This document shows positions 1 through 13,401 of a stretch of 64,000 bases of DNA, piece by piece. The stretch covers positions 20,190,414 through 20,254,413 of the forward strand of contig OY754967.1 in NCBI GenBank assembly GCA_963576475.1, read 5' to 3'. The notes below the pieces were generated by a model. That model saw only the letters and a program-made list of their open reading frames with translations, searched no databases and was not told the DNA's origin. The translations under genes were made by a program, and so were the position numbers. The DNA comes from Molanna angustata. Lineage: Eukaryota > Arthropoda > Insecta > Trichoptera > Molannidae. Position 1 is the first letter of the stretch. The number at the start of each line of letters is the position of its first letter.

Positions 1-108
1 TGATGCTTCCACAATAAATATTAGAAACTGGAGAACGAAGTCAACAGCCAAGGCCCATCCATCGCTGTCGAGCTTTTGGTGGTGATGATGATGATTATTA
101 AATAGCAC
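1..108 (+). pseudogene. possible RTE-type LINE 3' end
   Basis: The first ~105 bases read open as a short basic peptide with a W-R segment, then a stop followed by a GATGAT-rich tail. This resembles the C-terminal end and simple 3' tail of RTE-type LINEs seen elsewhere in the window. It is too short for more than a tentative call. Confidence 0.3.
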
Positions 109-2268
109 TATACCCAACAAAGCGTACAAAAATGAATTTATCCGTACTATGGTGTTAGCAATGATTTAGACTCATTTATTTCTTTTTTTACAACATGTTT
201 TACATGTTTTTTTTATCATGCAGGTACTTACATATATTTTTTTATATTTATACTAAATTTACATTATAATATTATGTTAAAATATAGCAGATAATAAATA
301 AAGCTTTAAGTTATATTTTTATGACGTTTACTTCTTTCCTTCATAATCCACTCACAAAATAACGAAACATAATATGAGAAAAATTCTTTCACCACAGTTT
401 ATTGCGTAGCCTTTTGGCTCTATTTGAAGTAGGCACACAAAAAAATATGCAATAAAATAATTATCATTATATCCGCTTGAAGTAAATACGAAACGTAATA
501 TTAAACGGGCTGTAACTCCAATACTTACTTCAAGCTCATAAAAGAAGAATAAAGATATTTTCATAAAAAGAGTCAAGTAAACAATTAAAATTTTATTATA
601 GGCCTAGGGAAATCGTATTGTAGTAAATATGACTGAAGCCAAGATTATGAGAATAGGAAAGAAACATATATTCTATTTTATTCGTTATGTTTTCTTCACA
701 TCGTCTTACATGTACAAAACGAGGCGAAATGGATAAAAACATATGTAGAATAAATTTACCATAAAACAAACTTAGGTATAATACTTTAGTTATTCCGCTC
801 TTAACAAAGACATACTTATTTTGCTTTATGTACCTTTATATCTATAAACATCTTCGAAATGGACCTTGAGTCACTTCCAAAACACTTTATTGCTATGAAT
901 ATTGCCTCTGGTAGAAAAAAAACTTGAATCTAAAATATAATTTCACAAATAAATGTTATTCTAATAAATATCGCTGTATATTTTGACAGCAAATATGGTT
1001 TTATTGTGTGAACAATCAGCCGCAGAACACAAAGCCATGCGGTAAATATTATATGAAATTCAAACCAATATGTCAGTTGAAACATCAGGGACGCTATTCC
1101 TAATTTTAAAGATGTAGGTATCTCATACAAATAATTTGGTTCAAAAATTTATTCTTCAGATAAAAATTTATTGCATGTTTCAATAAATGGCTCATATTAA
1201 TTATAAGTATAATTTTTTTTAAGGAAACAAATGGTTGGTTTATTTAAAATATAATATAATCAGGATGACATCTCCTTTTTTTCAAGAATTTCATCCTATA
1301 TCTCGTTATCATTATAAATACTTGATATTTAATTATTTTTTTCAAAAAAATCTAAAAGTTGCAGTTAAAAATAATATGACTCTTGATTGTATGGCCCATT
1401 ATTAATTCAGCTGCCGGTTTAAATTTGGTGTTTTATATAAGTTGTTATCTATATTAATTTGTTCCTTTAATAAAAAAATATTGCATCCTACAACGTGGGG
1501 ATCATTTGACTTAAACGTTTATAAAAAATAAATACATAATAACAATTGAAATCTTCCAATCTAGTGGATTAAATCTTTTAGTGATAATTATTTGAACAAG
1601 CTTATTAGAGCTTTTATTTGAACAAGACACGGACTTATGGTGTCAATCATGTGCTTCCAGATCGACTGCTATTGATAAACGATGTCGAAGCCCGGTCCTG
1701 GGCGAAACCGGCCCAGCAATGTTTGTCCCTTCAAATCTGACAGTAAAACTGACACAGTATTATTGCCGACAATATTTCAGGCGGGTGACTAAATGGACTT
1801 TCGCTGGAGCAATAAATCCAAAGGAAAATATATTTATGGCGCAGCATCACTGGAACACCATACCTATGTATTATAGTACGAACAGAGAGCGGACTAAACG
1901 AAACGAACGCTCTTCATAATGTAATCCTTACTTGTGTGTCCTTTACCAAATTTTAATTAAAACTCTTTGGGGTACGGGAGACGACAATCGCAATGTGTCT
2001 GCCAAACTCCGGCCAAAAATAACCTACTGTTGAAAACGGAAAGGGCTCGTTTGTCGTGAAGTGACAAATGAATTCGGAATAAATTTGCAAAAATATAAGG
2101 TCTTCAACGCAAGACCATTTGGAAATATATACTATTTTCCTCAATTAATTAAAAGGTACCATATAAGTCATACTAAAGGACATTCTGACAATGGGGAACA
2201 TACCGGAAAAAAGTTAAGTAAATTTAGAGAAAACATCGTTAAATCTACATTTTATACCTAAGTTAAAA
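109..2268. other. AT-rich intergenic stretch, nothing recognised
   Basis: Low-complexity AT-rich DNA. Short open frames (60-75 codons) on both strands have no recognisable domain, no paired splice signals and no repeat partners in the window. I see no gene. Confidence 0.5.
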
Positions 2269-2277
2269 TAATATAAT

Positions 2278-2540
2278 GATTCCGGACAATTGGCCGTGGA
2301 CAATTGGCCGTACGCCCTTTTAACCGTATGGACAATTTATCGTGAGGACAATTGACCGTGAGGACAGTTGGCCGTGAGGACAATTGGCCGTGGGGACAGT
2401 TGGCCGTGAGGACAATTGGCCGTGGGGACAGTTGGCCGTGAGGACAATTGGCCGTGGGGACAGTTGATCGTACGGACAATTGACCGTGAGGACAATTTAT
2501 CGTATGGACAATTGACCGTATGGACAATTCACCGTGCGGA
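2278..2540. repeat. satellite-like outer arm of the foldback element (left)
   Basis: About 16 tandem variants of a 14-15-base unit of the form GGACAATTGGCCGT, with alternate units differing at fixed positions (GAGGACAATT versus GGGGACAGTT), so a higher-order period near 29-30 bases is visible. The matching inverted array is the right arm at 4141-4397. Confidence 0.85.
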
Positions 2541-3246
2541 AACTATTTTTAGCATCAGAAAATTTTTTCTTTCTTTTTTCGTTTGAGTTAAATAAATTGC
2601 GTGTATAAAAAAATATTCGTTTATGGCGACGAACCGATTGCCTTATTTTTTTATTTCAAGATACTAGGAGAAATCCAATATGTAGACAGTGATTAAAACG
2701 AAATTTTACAAAACAAGCGGTAATTATGTAGTTCTAATTTGCTACATTTTGAGATTTAAGAAGACGTCGGTTTTTAAACTTCTTCTTGTTCTTTTTTTCA
2801 TTTTTCGAGATGGATATCGATTTATACTAATAAGAAGATGTAGATTTCGAAACAATTTAAAATTCTTTGTTTTCTTTTGAAATGATGAGAAACCAATATG
2901 GCGGCCGTGATTTAAGGATGAGTTTTCAAAGTGAATGATTATGTTGGGTTTATCGAGTTTTAATTTGCAACATTTTGAGATTTATGTAAGAAGACGTCTG
3001 TTCTTAAACTTCTTCTTGTTCTTTTTTTGATTTTTCAAGATGGATATCGATTTATACTAATTAAAAGGTGGAGATTTCGAAACAATTTAAACTTCTTTGT
3101 TTTCTTTTGAAATTATGAGAAAACAATATGGCGACCACAATTTAAAGTTAGTTTTTCAAAATGAATTGATTCATTTTCAGATTTAATTTGACGTTTTTAA
3201 AATAATTTTAAATACCTTAAGTGCGTTCGAATATAATGAATATTTA

Positions 3247-3425
3247 GATGGATCGATGGCAGAACGGTTAGTGCGCTGGGCTAGTAATCCAGTGGTCGCG
3301 AGTTCAAATCCTGCCTCGACCGATTTCGTTCGCCTATAGCACAAGCATTTATTTGCTTATTTTAGGGAACGTAGGAAGATGTATATGTACTTGTTTAACA
3401 ATGACATATTCATTTATTAACAAAA
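3247..3425 (+). mobile_element. SINE family A, tRNA-Thr-like head
   Basis: The head (about 3252-3324) folds as a tRNA. A box-A-like TGGCAGAACGGTTAGTGC leads to an anticodon stem CTGGG/TCCAG around a 7-base loop that would read AGT (Thr). A box-B-like GAGTTCAAATCC follows. The body has GATTTCGTTCGCCTATAGCACAAGC, then an A-rich end. A possible 9-base duplication ATAATGAAT lies on both sides. Related copies are at 24428, 35435, 37020 (-), 50385, 51418 and 55420 (-). It sits in the centre of the foldback element. Confidence 0.75.
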
Positions 3426-4140
3426 AAAAATAATAATGAATTGAAAAAAATCAGTTGGGAATACAATATTAATTGCAATCATTAATTTTGGATCAAAATC
3501 TGATAAAAATAAAGAAAAACAAGTTTTCAAAATATACATAATTCTTTTATTTGTAAAATGGAAAAGATTATGAAAAATAAACAAAATAATATTTATATAA
3601 GTTTATTTAAAGAAATGTAAAATATTTCAACAATTTTAAAATAATTTTAGTAACTGGAAAATATAACGAATCGTTTTTAGAAGTTTAAGAACAGACGTCT
3701 TCTTAAATCTCAAAATGTAGCAAATTAAAACTCGATAAACCCAACATAATCATTCACTTTGAAAACTCATCCTTTAATCACGGCCGCCATATTGGTTTCT
3801 CATCATTTCAAAAGAAAACAAAGAAGTTTAAATTGTTTCGAAATCTACACCTTCTTATTAGTATAAATCGATATCCATCTCGAAAAATAAAAAAAAGATC
3901 AAGAAGAAGTTTAAAAACAACGTCTTCTTAAATCTCAAAATGTAGCAAATTATAACTACATAATTACCGCTTATTTTGTAAAATTTCGTTTTAATCACTA
4001 TCGACATATTGGATTTCTCCTAGTATCTTGAAATAAAAAAAATAAAGCAATCGGTTCGTCGCCATTAACGAACATTTTTTTATTCACGCAATTTATTTAA
4101 CTCAAACGAAAAAAGAAAGAAAAAATTTTCTGATGCTAAA

Positions 4141-4397
4141 AATAGTTTTCGCACGGTGAATTGTCCATACGGTCAATTGTCCATACGATAAATTGTCCTC
4201 ACGGTCAATTGTCCGTACGATCAACTGTCCCCACGGCCAATTGTCCTCACGGCCAACTGTCCCCACGGCCAATTGTCCTCACGGCCAACTGTCCCCACGG
4301 CCAATTGTCCTCACGGCCAACTGTCCTCACGGTCAATTGTCCTCACGATAAATTGTCCATACGGTAAAAAGGGCGTACGGCCAATTGTCCGGACACG
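4141..4397. repeat. satellite-like outer arm of the foldback element (right)
   Basis: Inverted counterpart of the left array. It has the same 14-15-base units with ACGGCCAATTGTCC cores and nearly the same order of variants, so the two arms have stayed homogeneous. Its 68-codon open frame is only the repeat read in phase. Confidence 0.85.
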
Positions 4398-4406
4398 TAA
4401 TATAAT

Positions 4407-5690
4407 AATTTATTTGAATAAAGCTTACATAAAATGAAAGAAAAAAATGGACTCACATATTCTTACAAACAGTTTGAAAGGACCAGATCGGTACGACAGC
4501 CTCCAGCAGATAATTTTCAACATGATGCATACAAAATAAAAATTACGTAGGAATTACATAGATTCCATATAAATAAAAAACACATTTCAAATTATGATAC
4601 CAAACAGCATAGTTTTAATTTTGTTTGAGTCAAGCAATAAATAATATTATTATCATTGATATTTCTACGATGTTATATTAAAAGGATCCGAGCCTATAAC
4701 TTTACATTACACTACGAGTTTGTATGCACAAGTAAACTAAATTTAAAATCTTATGATTGAATATGTGCCTACCTTCCTACCTTGGAAGAATATACTTTTA
4801 TAAATATAACTTTTTCAGTTTCACTTATGAAGATTTGTCTATTTTAATGTACATGAGCTAGGTAATACTGTGTTAACTTTGTTGGCTAATTTTTTGTTTT
4901 TTAAAATATTGTTTAACTTTTTCAGCTTCACTTTTTTTGATTTGTCTATTTTAATGTACATGAGCTAGGTAATACTGTGTTAACTTTGTTGGCTAAATTT
5001 TTGGTTATGTGTGTATTAAAATATTGTTTTGTATAGCTGTATGTTTATTGAAATATATAAAATAATAATAAAATACCTACATTGATTAATTACATATCTG
5101 TATCCAGAGATAATTGCAATTTAATTATTTACAGACTTATGAGAATGACAACATCTTGATTTATTGCGTCATCAATAACAAATAATATTATAATTCTTAA
5201 AATTTTCATATATCTCTTTATGAACATCTAATCGCATCGTTGAAATACCAAATCTAATGAAAAATAAAGTTGGTTATTGTAATTTTAAATCGTATTGCAA
5301 TTTAATAATATTATTTGTACATTGTCCGTAGGTTTATTGTTTTAAATAATCATATTGTTTGGTAAAAATTAACAGTTACATATTTTTATCTATACTATTT
5401 ATTATTTTGATAAGAAAAATTATGAATGGATGACAAGTATTGCCACCTTATTAAATTTTAATAATTGAACAAGGAAAATGGACACAATATATATAAAGTA
5501 AAAAATTATTCCAAACTATCCAATCATTGGAAAAAGATTACTCACAGAGATGGAAAAAAAGCTAGAATAATTCGTACATATCTGGAACTAATTATTAATA
5601 TAAATTTGTTTATTAAATTATGACTTACGTTCAATCACATTTTCGAAAATCAAGAAAGTCGCCATAAAATTTTCTAAACATAAAGGAATA
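4407..5690. other. AT-rich stretch, no gene seen
   Basis: No coding signal on either strand. The only structure is the tandem duplication listed separately at 4808-5030. Confidence 0.5.
4808..5030. repeat. two-copy tandem duplication, ~105 bp
   Basis: A block running from AACTTTTTCAG through GTACATGAGCTAGGTAATAC to TTGTTGGCTAA occurs twice in direct orientation with a few differences, ending each time in AAAATATTGTTT. Confidence 0.8.
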
Positions 5691-5691
5691 T

Positions 5692-5965
5692 TATTTATTT
5701 ATTTATTTATTTATATTTACATATACGGCCTCTGGGCCATTATAAAATAAAATGTAAAAATAAAACATAAAACTCGTATTAAACAATACTACAATTAAAA
5801 AGAAAAACAACACAATAATTCGTTAAAACACAAAATCTATCACACAAATCGAAGTATTCATAATATCCACATCGACCTGACACTACAACAGGTAACTACA
5901 CCTACAGAGCTGATGTCCCGCTCACACAGCACTACAGACACAGTGCGAGAAAGAGACACCAACTT
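5692..5965 (-). mobile_element. probable LINE 3' UTR with (TAAA)n tail
   Basis: Read on the - strand, the block ends in a TAAATAAATAAA tail preceded by TTATAATGGCCCAGAGGCC. This arrangement resembles the 3' ends of insect non-LTR retrotransposons. No coding frame remains. The call rests on the tail and its layout only. Confidence 0.35.
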
Positions 5966-6033
5966 CCACAATACCGCCGTTACAATTATTGCACAAATGG
6001 AATAATACTATATTTTTATTTTATAACTAGCTT

Positions 6034-6209
6034 TAAGGCTGCCTGTCCATTGATGCAGAGCGAGGCGGCGGAGCGGAGAAACGGATAAATATTAACCAAT
6101 AGGATTGCATAAAATCGCGGAGCGGAGATTTTATGCAATCCTACTGGTTAATATTTCTCCGTTTCTCCGCTCCGCCGCCTCGCTCCGCATCAATGGACAG
6201 GCAGCCTAA
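6034..6209. mobile_element. MITE, PIF/Harbinger type, nearly perfect hairpin
   Basis: Two 80-base arms (6037-6116 and 6127-6206) are inverted copies with about three mismatches around a 10-base loop GCGGAGCGGA. The ends are GGCTGCC...GGCAGCC, flanked by TAA on each side (6034-6036 and 6207-6209). A 3-bp TWA duplication and GG-starting inverted ends fit the PIF/Harbinger superfamily. The arms are GC-rich (GCGAGGCGGCGGAGCGG), in sharp contrast to the surrounding DNA. Confidence 0.75.
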
Positions 6210-6699
6210 TGTCGCGGCGTTGGCCAAGAACGTAAATTTGTGAAGGAATAAGCGATCGTTTTCATAATATTGTCGCTCAAAATTTCAGAAAGACGCGAAG
6301 TGATTTTAAATTTGATTGATAAGCATTGTAAATAATTCAAAGTTGGCCAGCCCATTCCTTTGTATATAGTGTAAAAAAATTCTCTTAAAAATTGTCAAAT
6401 CATGACTCTCCACTATTCCATAGTGTGGAGAGTAAAAAAATAGTGTTTGGCGATATCGTTAAGCGTTTTCGATTTGACTCAGGGGCAATGTTTCATACAT
6501 GCTCATCTTGACATTTAGTATGAAAAAAATAATTATTGAAATATATTTAATAATTAACCATTTTTAGCGTGATACTGGAACATGCACACACATAAATTAG
6601 ATTTTTAGATGCTCTTATATTATATCCCAGGAGGCGTGAGACAAACACACACACACAAACACCATCATTACTTTATTACTTAATTTATTTATTTATTTA

Positions 6700-8247
<1,548 letters not shown>

Positions 8248-8380
8248 CATCTCGGACAACTAACAGTTACTATGTCAAATATTTATTTAACACGCACCCA
8301 ATAACAAGCTGCCACATTCTGAAGACATTCTGGATATTAATCGTCTCACAGATTCAGACTGAAAACACAATTAAAGATAA
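8248..8380 (-). mobile_element. SINE family B, 3' fragment
   Basis: On the - strand this matches the body of SINE family B: a GACGATTAATAT block, a TGTGGCAGCTTGTTATTGGGT block and TTAACTGTTAG-like end. The tRNA-like head is missing. It directly abuts the end of the minisatellite element. Confidence 0.6.
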
Positions 8381-9404
8381 ATAATACCAGTAAAGTTCCC
8401 TTATGCCGATAATTGAGTACATCCCTTTAAACAAAAACATGAATGCCTCTAATTTAGATTAAAACACATAAATATATTTAAAGAATACTTCAGAACTTGG
8501 TATTATCTTTCTATGAAACAAAACATCAGATAATAACAGTTTCAACTTGTCGTAAGCTTAACAAAGTTATACAGGAAACATGTCGTGTACTTATTATAAG
8601 AGTTTTCCACGAAACTGAGATGACAACAGCTTTAAATGTTCCATGTTTTCCCGGTCTATAGAACAGGAAACGGAACATGTTTCAACAATAAATACGAATT
8701 TATCTTCAACAATAAATAACAACCCCATCTTACCCGGCAAAATATAATCGTTGCCTGTTCCTAAATTATTGACGATTAATTTTAATCATTATAAACAAAC
8801 TATATTATTTGAATACATACATAACTCTCAAGTTTTATGTTTGTGAAAATTTCGTATGAAGTAAGACAGTTTTTACGTGAAAAAATTTTTTTTTTTTGTA
8901 TTCCTTGTAAAGTTGTTTTAGAAAATGGTAAAATAGAATATGTTTCTCTCGTTTCCTTTTGCTTTCTTGCTTTTCCAACTTAATTAAGTTATTTTCTCGC
9001 ACATTCGCTACACACGTTTCATAAATTTTCATTTCATACAGAATTTTGATCTCGAATTCGGCTAAAATAAATTAAAACCATACATGTGTTTTTTGTTTCG
9101 AGTCTTTGTATAAATTTATATACAAAATACTTCCAGCTCAAACTACATACTTTAACAGAACGACGTAATGTGCTTAAAAGAGTCTCTAGATTGTTGTTTC
9201 AGAATTATTTCTTAAATATCGAATAAAATGTACATATGATAATATAAAAAGTAGTAATACTGGCGTTTTTCTCCTATTCATAATTAAAATTTTAATCAAC
9301 TCCTATATTAACCTATACATTTCATTTTGTAGGTATAGCTCAACATAGTAAAATACTAAAAAATTGTCAAAGTTTTTGCATTCTTCAATTGAAAAATGTT
9401 GATC
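8381..9404. other. AT-rich stretch, no gene seen
   Basis: No domain-bearing frame and no repeat partner noticed. Short frames here are low-complexity Lys/Asn-rich. Confidence 0.45.
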
Positions 9405-9632
9405 ATCTATTTATTTATTTAATATTGCTTCTCGGGTAACTAACAGGTAATATGTCAAATATTAATTTAACATGCACCCAATGACAAGTTGCCACATTAT
9501 GGAGATTTACGATATTAATCGTCTCACAGATCCAGACTGAAAACACAATTAAAAACTGTGTCTCCACCGGAAATCGAACCCGGGACCTTTGGATCAGCAG
9601 TAAAATACCTAACCAACTGAGCCACCTGAATT
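9405..9632 (-). mobile_element. SINE family B, full-length-like copy
   Basis: On the - strand it begins with a tRNA-like head (TGGCTCAGTTGGTTAGGTAT, then GGTCCCGGGTTCGATTTCCGG as a box-B-like segment). A body follows with GTGTTTTCAGTCTGGATC and GACGATTAATATCG, and it ends in an (AAAT)n tail. Other copies are at 36190 (-), 36700 (-), 40464 (+) and 47028 (+). These are SINEs rather than functional tRNA genes because head and body travel together. Confidence 0.75.
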
Positions 9633-10530
9633 AAAAAAAAAACTTTTGATATGTCGATGAATAATGAAACATCGCTCGTCATATAAATATGATAAGGGGT
9701 ATCTTTGATAAAAAGTATAAAATTATTCAGAATCTCAAATATTTCAAAGTGAAATCCTTCAAATAATAAATATTCTATACTTGTAACTAGGATTAAGTAT
9801 TCTTTTTCATCATATTATCTTGAATAGATTTCTACGAAGTCTTTTTACTTTAGCAAATTTTCATTTAAATAAATAATCATGAAAGTTAAATAAAATATAC
9901 ACGAGGCAAAAATTTAAATAACTCTTTTGTTTGTATACATAGCAAAGAGAACATTTTTGTTAATTACACTTGCTAATCTCAAAAAATAGAAAGGCATAGA
10001 GAGTCGAGAAAAATCCGGAGAATTGTTAATTTGTTGAACGAAAGAATTTGATGGTCGTTTAGAAAATGGAATTTTCAAGGCATCCAATACAAATGTTAAG
10101 CGAACCATTTTCATCCCGATTTTATTCTTTTAAGAGGATTGAAAATATCTTCATGAATTCACAAAGTTTTTTACGCAAAAAAGGAAGTGCTTACAACCAC
10201 TTTGAGATTTATTCTTTTTCTATAAAAATCATTAATTTTGTTTATTTATTTGATGCCGTACCCGTTTATTTTAGCAAAAGATTTTGCTCAAAGTTTAAAT
10301 TTCCTGTTTTTTATGCAAGCAATCCTACTTTAAGTATTATAGCTATTTTTCTTAAATGACTGTTGATTTTGATGTGGTTAGCTACACAAAATAGATAAGA
10401 ACGAATGTTGATTGTAAAATCAAAATACTATCTTCACATCAAAGTGAAATTTTTATACTGACTTTCATCTTGATGGTTTTTATGTAATCTGTACAGCCCT
10501 ATAATATTATAATATATTCAGTCTATTTCA
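9633..10530. other. AT-rich stretch, no gene seen
   Basis: A 97-codon frame at 10066-10359 is rich in Phe/Ser/Lys with no recognisable domain; composition alone can explain it. Confidence 0.45.
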
Positions 10531-10534
10531 TATT

Positions 10535-11025
<491 letters not shown>

Positions 11026-11084
11026 CGTTAGCTCACAAAACTTCAAAAAGTAAACTATTAGTAAAATTATTTCTCACACGAATT

Positions 11085-11529
11085 TCTTTATTTATTTATT
11101 TGTTTGTTTGCATGTTATTATTGTATTATCGGCATAAGGGAACTTTACTGGTATTATTTATTTATTTATTTTTTTTTTTTTTTAACATGTCTACGTAGGG
11201 GACGCCAGCTATTAGGATTTGGGTCCATTTTACTCTTCCGAAGAAGCGTACTACGTAGCGTTGGGAGGGGTTTGCAATCTAGAAATGAGTTTATTAATTC
11301 GGATTTTAAAAAGACCCGGGTTGTACGAAGATGGAAACACAGAATTCGGAAGATCGTTCCACAGTCGGGCTGCTGTATTAATAAAGGAGTTCGAGAAGCG
11401 ACTTGTTCGTATATGTTGAAGGTCCACTGTGAATGGATGCTGCGATTGAGTGAAGCGAGTGACTCTGTTGCGAGTGGGTGGAGGAGGGACCAAAGATGCA
11501 AGTTCTTCTGAGCAAGTTCTTCTGAGCAT
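11085..11529 (-). pseudogene. LINE C-terminal fragment (Jockey/CR1-like)
   Basis: The - strand frame at 11251-11529 encodes a typical non-LTR polymerase C-terminus: an R-T-S-R-F-S-N-S-F-I segment, then A-R-L-W-N-D-L-P-N-S-V-F-P and F-K-I-R-I-N-K, followed by a stop. The 3' side carries an A-rich and TAAA-rich tail (11085-11185 on the + strand as TTTA runs). The copy is heavily 5' truncated: no RT or endonuclease remains. It is a different family from the LINE at 13.4 kb, judged by the C-terminal motif. Confidence 0.65.
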
Positions 11530-11554
11530 TTGGCTCTATATCTATATTATAAAT

Positions 11555-12243
11555 TTGAAAATTTGTATCTATGTATGTATCATGTATGTGTTGAATGCGC
11601 TCCTAAACCGTTCAACCGAGTGCGATGAAACTTTGGTGAGTTGTCGAGAGTATGCCCGGGATGGTTTCTGGATCAAAAAATTTTAACTTCTTCTTCTTCT
11701 TCATCGGGTAATAGGTCATTTTACCTATGAAGGTGGACTATCCTGAGAACCGTTCATCCGATCGCAATGAAACTTTGGTGAATTGTCGAGCGTATGACCG
11801 GGACCTACTGAAGGGACGGGAGGTACTAAAGGGTCTGAAGGGACGGGAGTAACTGAAGGGACGGGAGTAACTGAAGGGACGGGAGTAACTGAAGGGTCGG
11901 GAGTAACTGAAGGGACGGGAGTAACAGAAGCGTCGGGAGTAACTGAAGGGACGGGAGTAACTGAAGGGACGGGAGTAACTGAAGGGACGGGAGTAACTGA
12001 AGGGACGGGAGTAACTGAAGGGACGGGAGTAACTGAAGGGACGGGAGTAACTGAAGGGACGGGAGTAACTGAAGGGACGGGAGTAACTGAAGGGACGGGA
12101 GTAACTGAAGGGACGGGAGTAACTGAAGGGACGGGAGTAACTGAAGGGACGCGAGGTACTGAAGGGTCTGAAGCGACGGGTGGTAATGAAGGACCATTTT
12201 TAACTATACAGGCAATACGAAGTTTGCCGGGGGATCACTAGTA
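11555..12243 (-). mobile_element. dispersed element carrying the 18-bp minisatellite (copy 2)
   Basis: Reverse-orientation relative of the element at 6700-8247, with the same ends (GGCAAACTTCGTATTGCC near 12230, and the GTTGAATGCGCTCC end near 11590). It has the same AACGGTTC/GATAGTCC modules (two here) and about 18 minisatellite units at 11815-12180. It is shorter because both the module number and the array are reduced. Confidence 0.65.
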
Positions 12244-13162
12244 TTATAATAAAACTATAGCATGGGAGTATACGACTTTTTTATTCCATTTTTTAATATA
12301 ATTTTTCTTTTTAGGTAAGCAAATTTATGTTAATAATTAGACTTTTTTACACCTTTGAGACTAATCCTTTATCTGTATGTTTATTTTTTTATTTATTTGT
12401 TTATTATTGTTGTCAAATACAGGTTTTATTTTTCTTAATTACGCATGCCAACTAAAACATTTAATAATTAGCTTAACAAAAACTGAATCGCTTCTTTATA
12501 ACTGACAACAGTAATTTCTTTAAAAAAGAATACCATATAACTTATATAATATTCGCCTTTAACTTTACACTTTCTATGATGTAACTTTCTAATAAAAATG
12601 CAAATATGTAAAACCTTTTTTTTTGTAAAACTAATAACATCTTATGTAGCTGTTACTTTTTTATCTTGTACTTAATATAATTTATCATATGTAAATAACA
12701 CTTTTATAAACATAACTTTAAAATACTATTTACGTTTTAAATTTTAAATAAATGAAAATCATGAAAGAATTTTTTTTATAATAAAATACCGAACCATTAT
12801 ATTATTTTGATTAATTTAAAATATTCACTTAATTTTCCTCTCCCGTACTTTGTTAAAGTGGAAAAATTATGATTTTGAAATATTTCAAGTATGTTTTCAT
12901 GTCAAAAATAAGCTAATTTCTAAATAACCCTAATTTCTAATTCCGAATTTTCTTAGTGGTGTACTTGAGTAATCCTATTTTCATAGCGAGAAATAATTCA
13001 TCTGAAAGAAATGGATCGTATTATCTAATCATACCGTGAAAAATGCAAAGATATTTCAAGTTTTATGTATACACGATGAAATACTTTATCTGGTAGTAGG
13101 TATCATAAAAGTCAATTTTTGATGTTTTTCTGATCACCAACGATAATAATATATTGTTCTAG
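12244..13162. other. AT-rich stretch, no gene seen
   Basis: No convincing frame, RNA structure or repeat found. Confidence 0.45.
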
Positions 13163-13401
13163 TATATCTTGATAGAGAGCTTCTTCTTCTTCTTCGCCCT
13201 TATCCCGTCTAAGTCGGGGTCGGCTCTCCTGGTACGTAATTGCCAGGACATTCTGTCCTGGGTTGTTAAGGTATTGATACTGTCCCCCTGAAGTTCCTTT
13301 TGGATGCTGGACCAACAAAATGCCGGCGAAGGGCCCCTTCCCCGCCTAATAGTCGGTTTGTCAAGGCTCTTTCTAACGACGTTATTTTCATCCCTATAAC
13401 A

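Larger units (their letters stand above)
2269..4406. mobile_element. foldback-type DNA element with long inverted arms and 9-bp target duplication
   Basis: The element proper spans 2278-4397. It is flanked by TAATATAAT at 2269-2277 and again at 4398-4406. The outer ends share TCCGGACAATTGGCC in inverted orientation. The left arm, about 2281-3020, is the reverse complement of the right arm, about 3680-4393, with few differences. The left arm also holds an internal direct duplication (2750-2880 and 2990-3110). No transposase frame is visible, so it is non-autonomous. Long inverted arms with a satellite-like outer part and a 9-bp duplication resemble FB, Galileo or Mutator-like foldback elements; the superfamily is not settled. 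Confidence 0.8.

Noticed and set aside
2258..2527. 89-codon frame, with a near-identical one at 4161-4367
   Set aside because: Both are the foldback satellite arms read in phase, which explains why they look like a duplicated protein.
3252..3324. functional tRNA-Thr gene
   Set aside because: The tRNA-like head always comes with the same SINE body in several copies, and acceptor pairing is imperfect.
11826..12197. 123-codon Leu/Pro/Ser repeat frame
   Set aside because: Reverse reading of the minisatellite in the second element copy.
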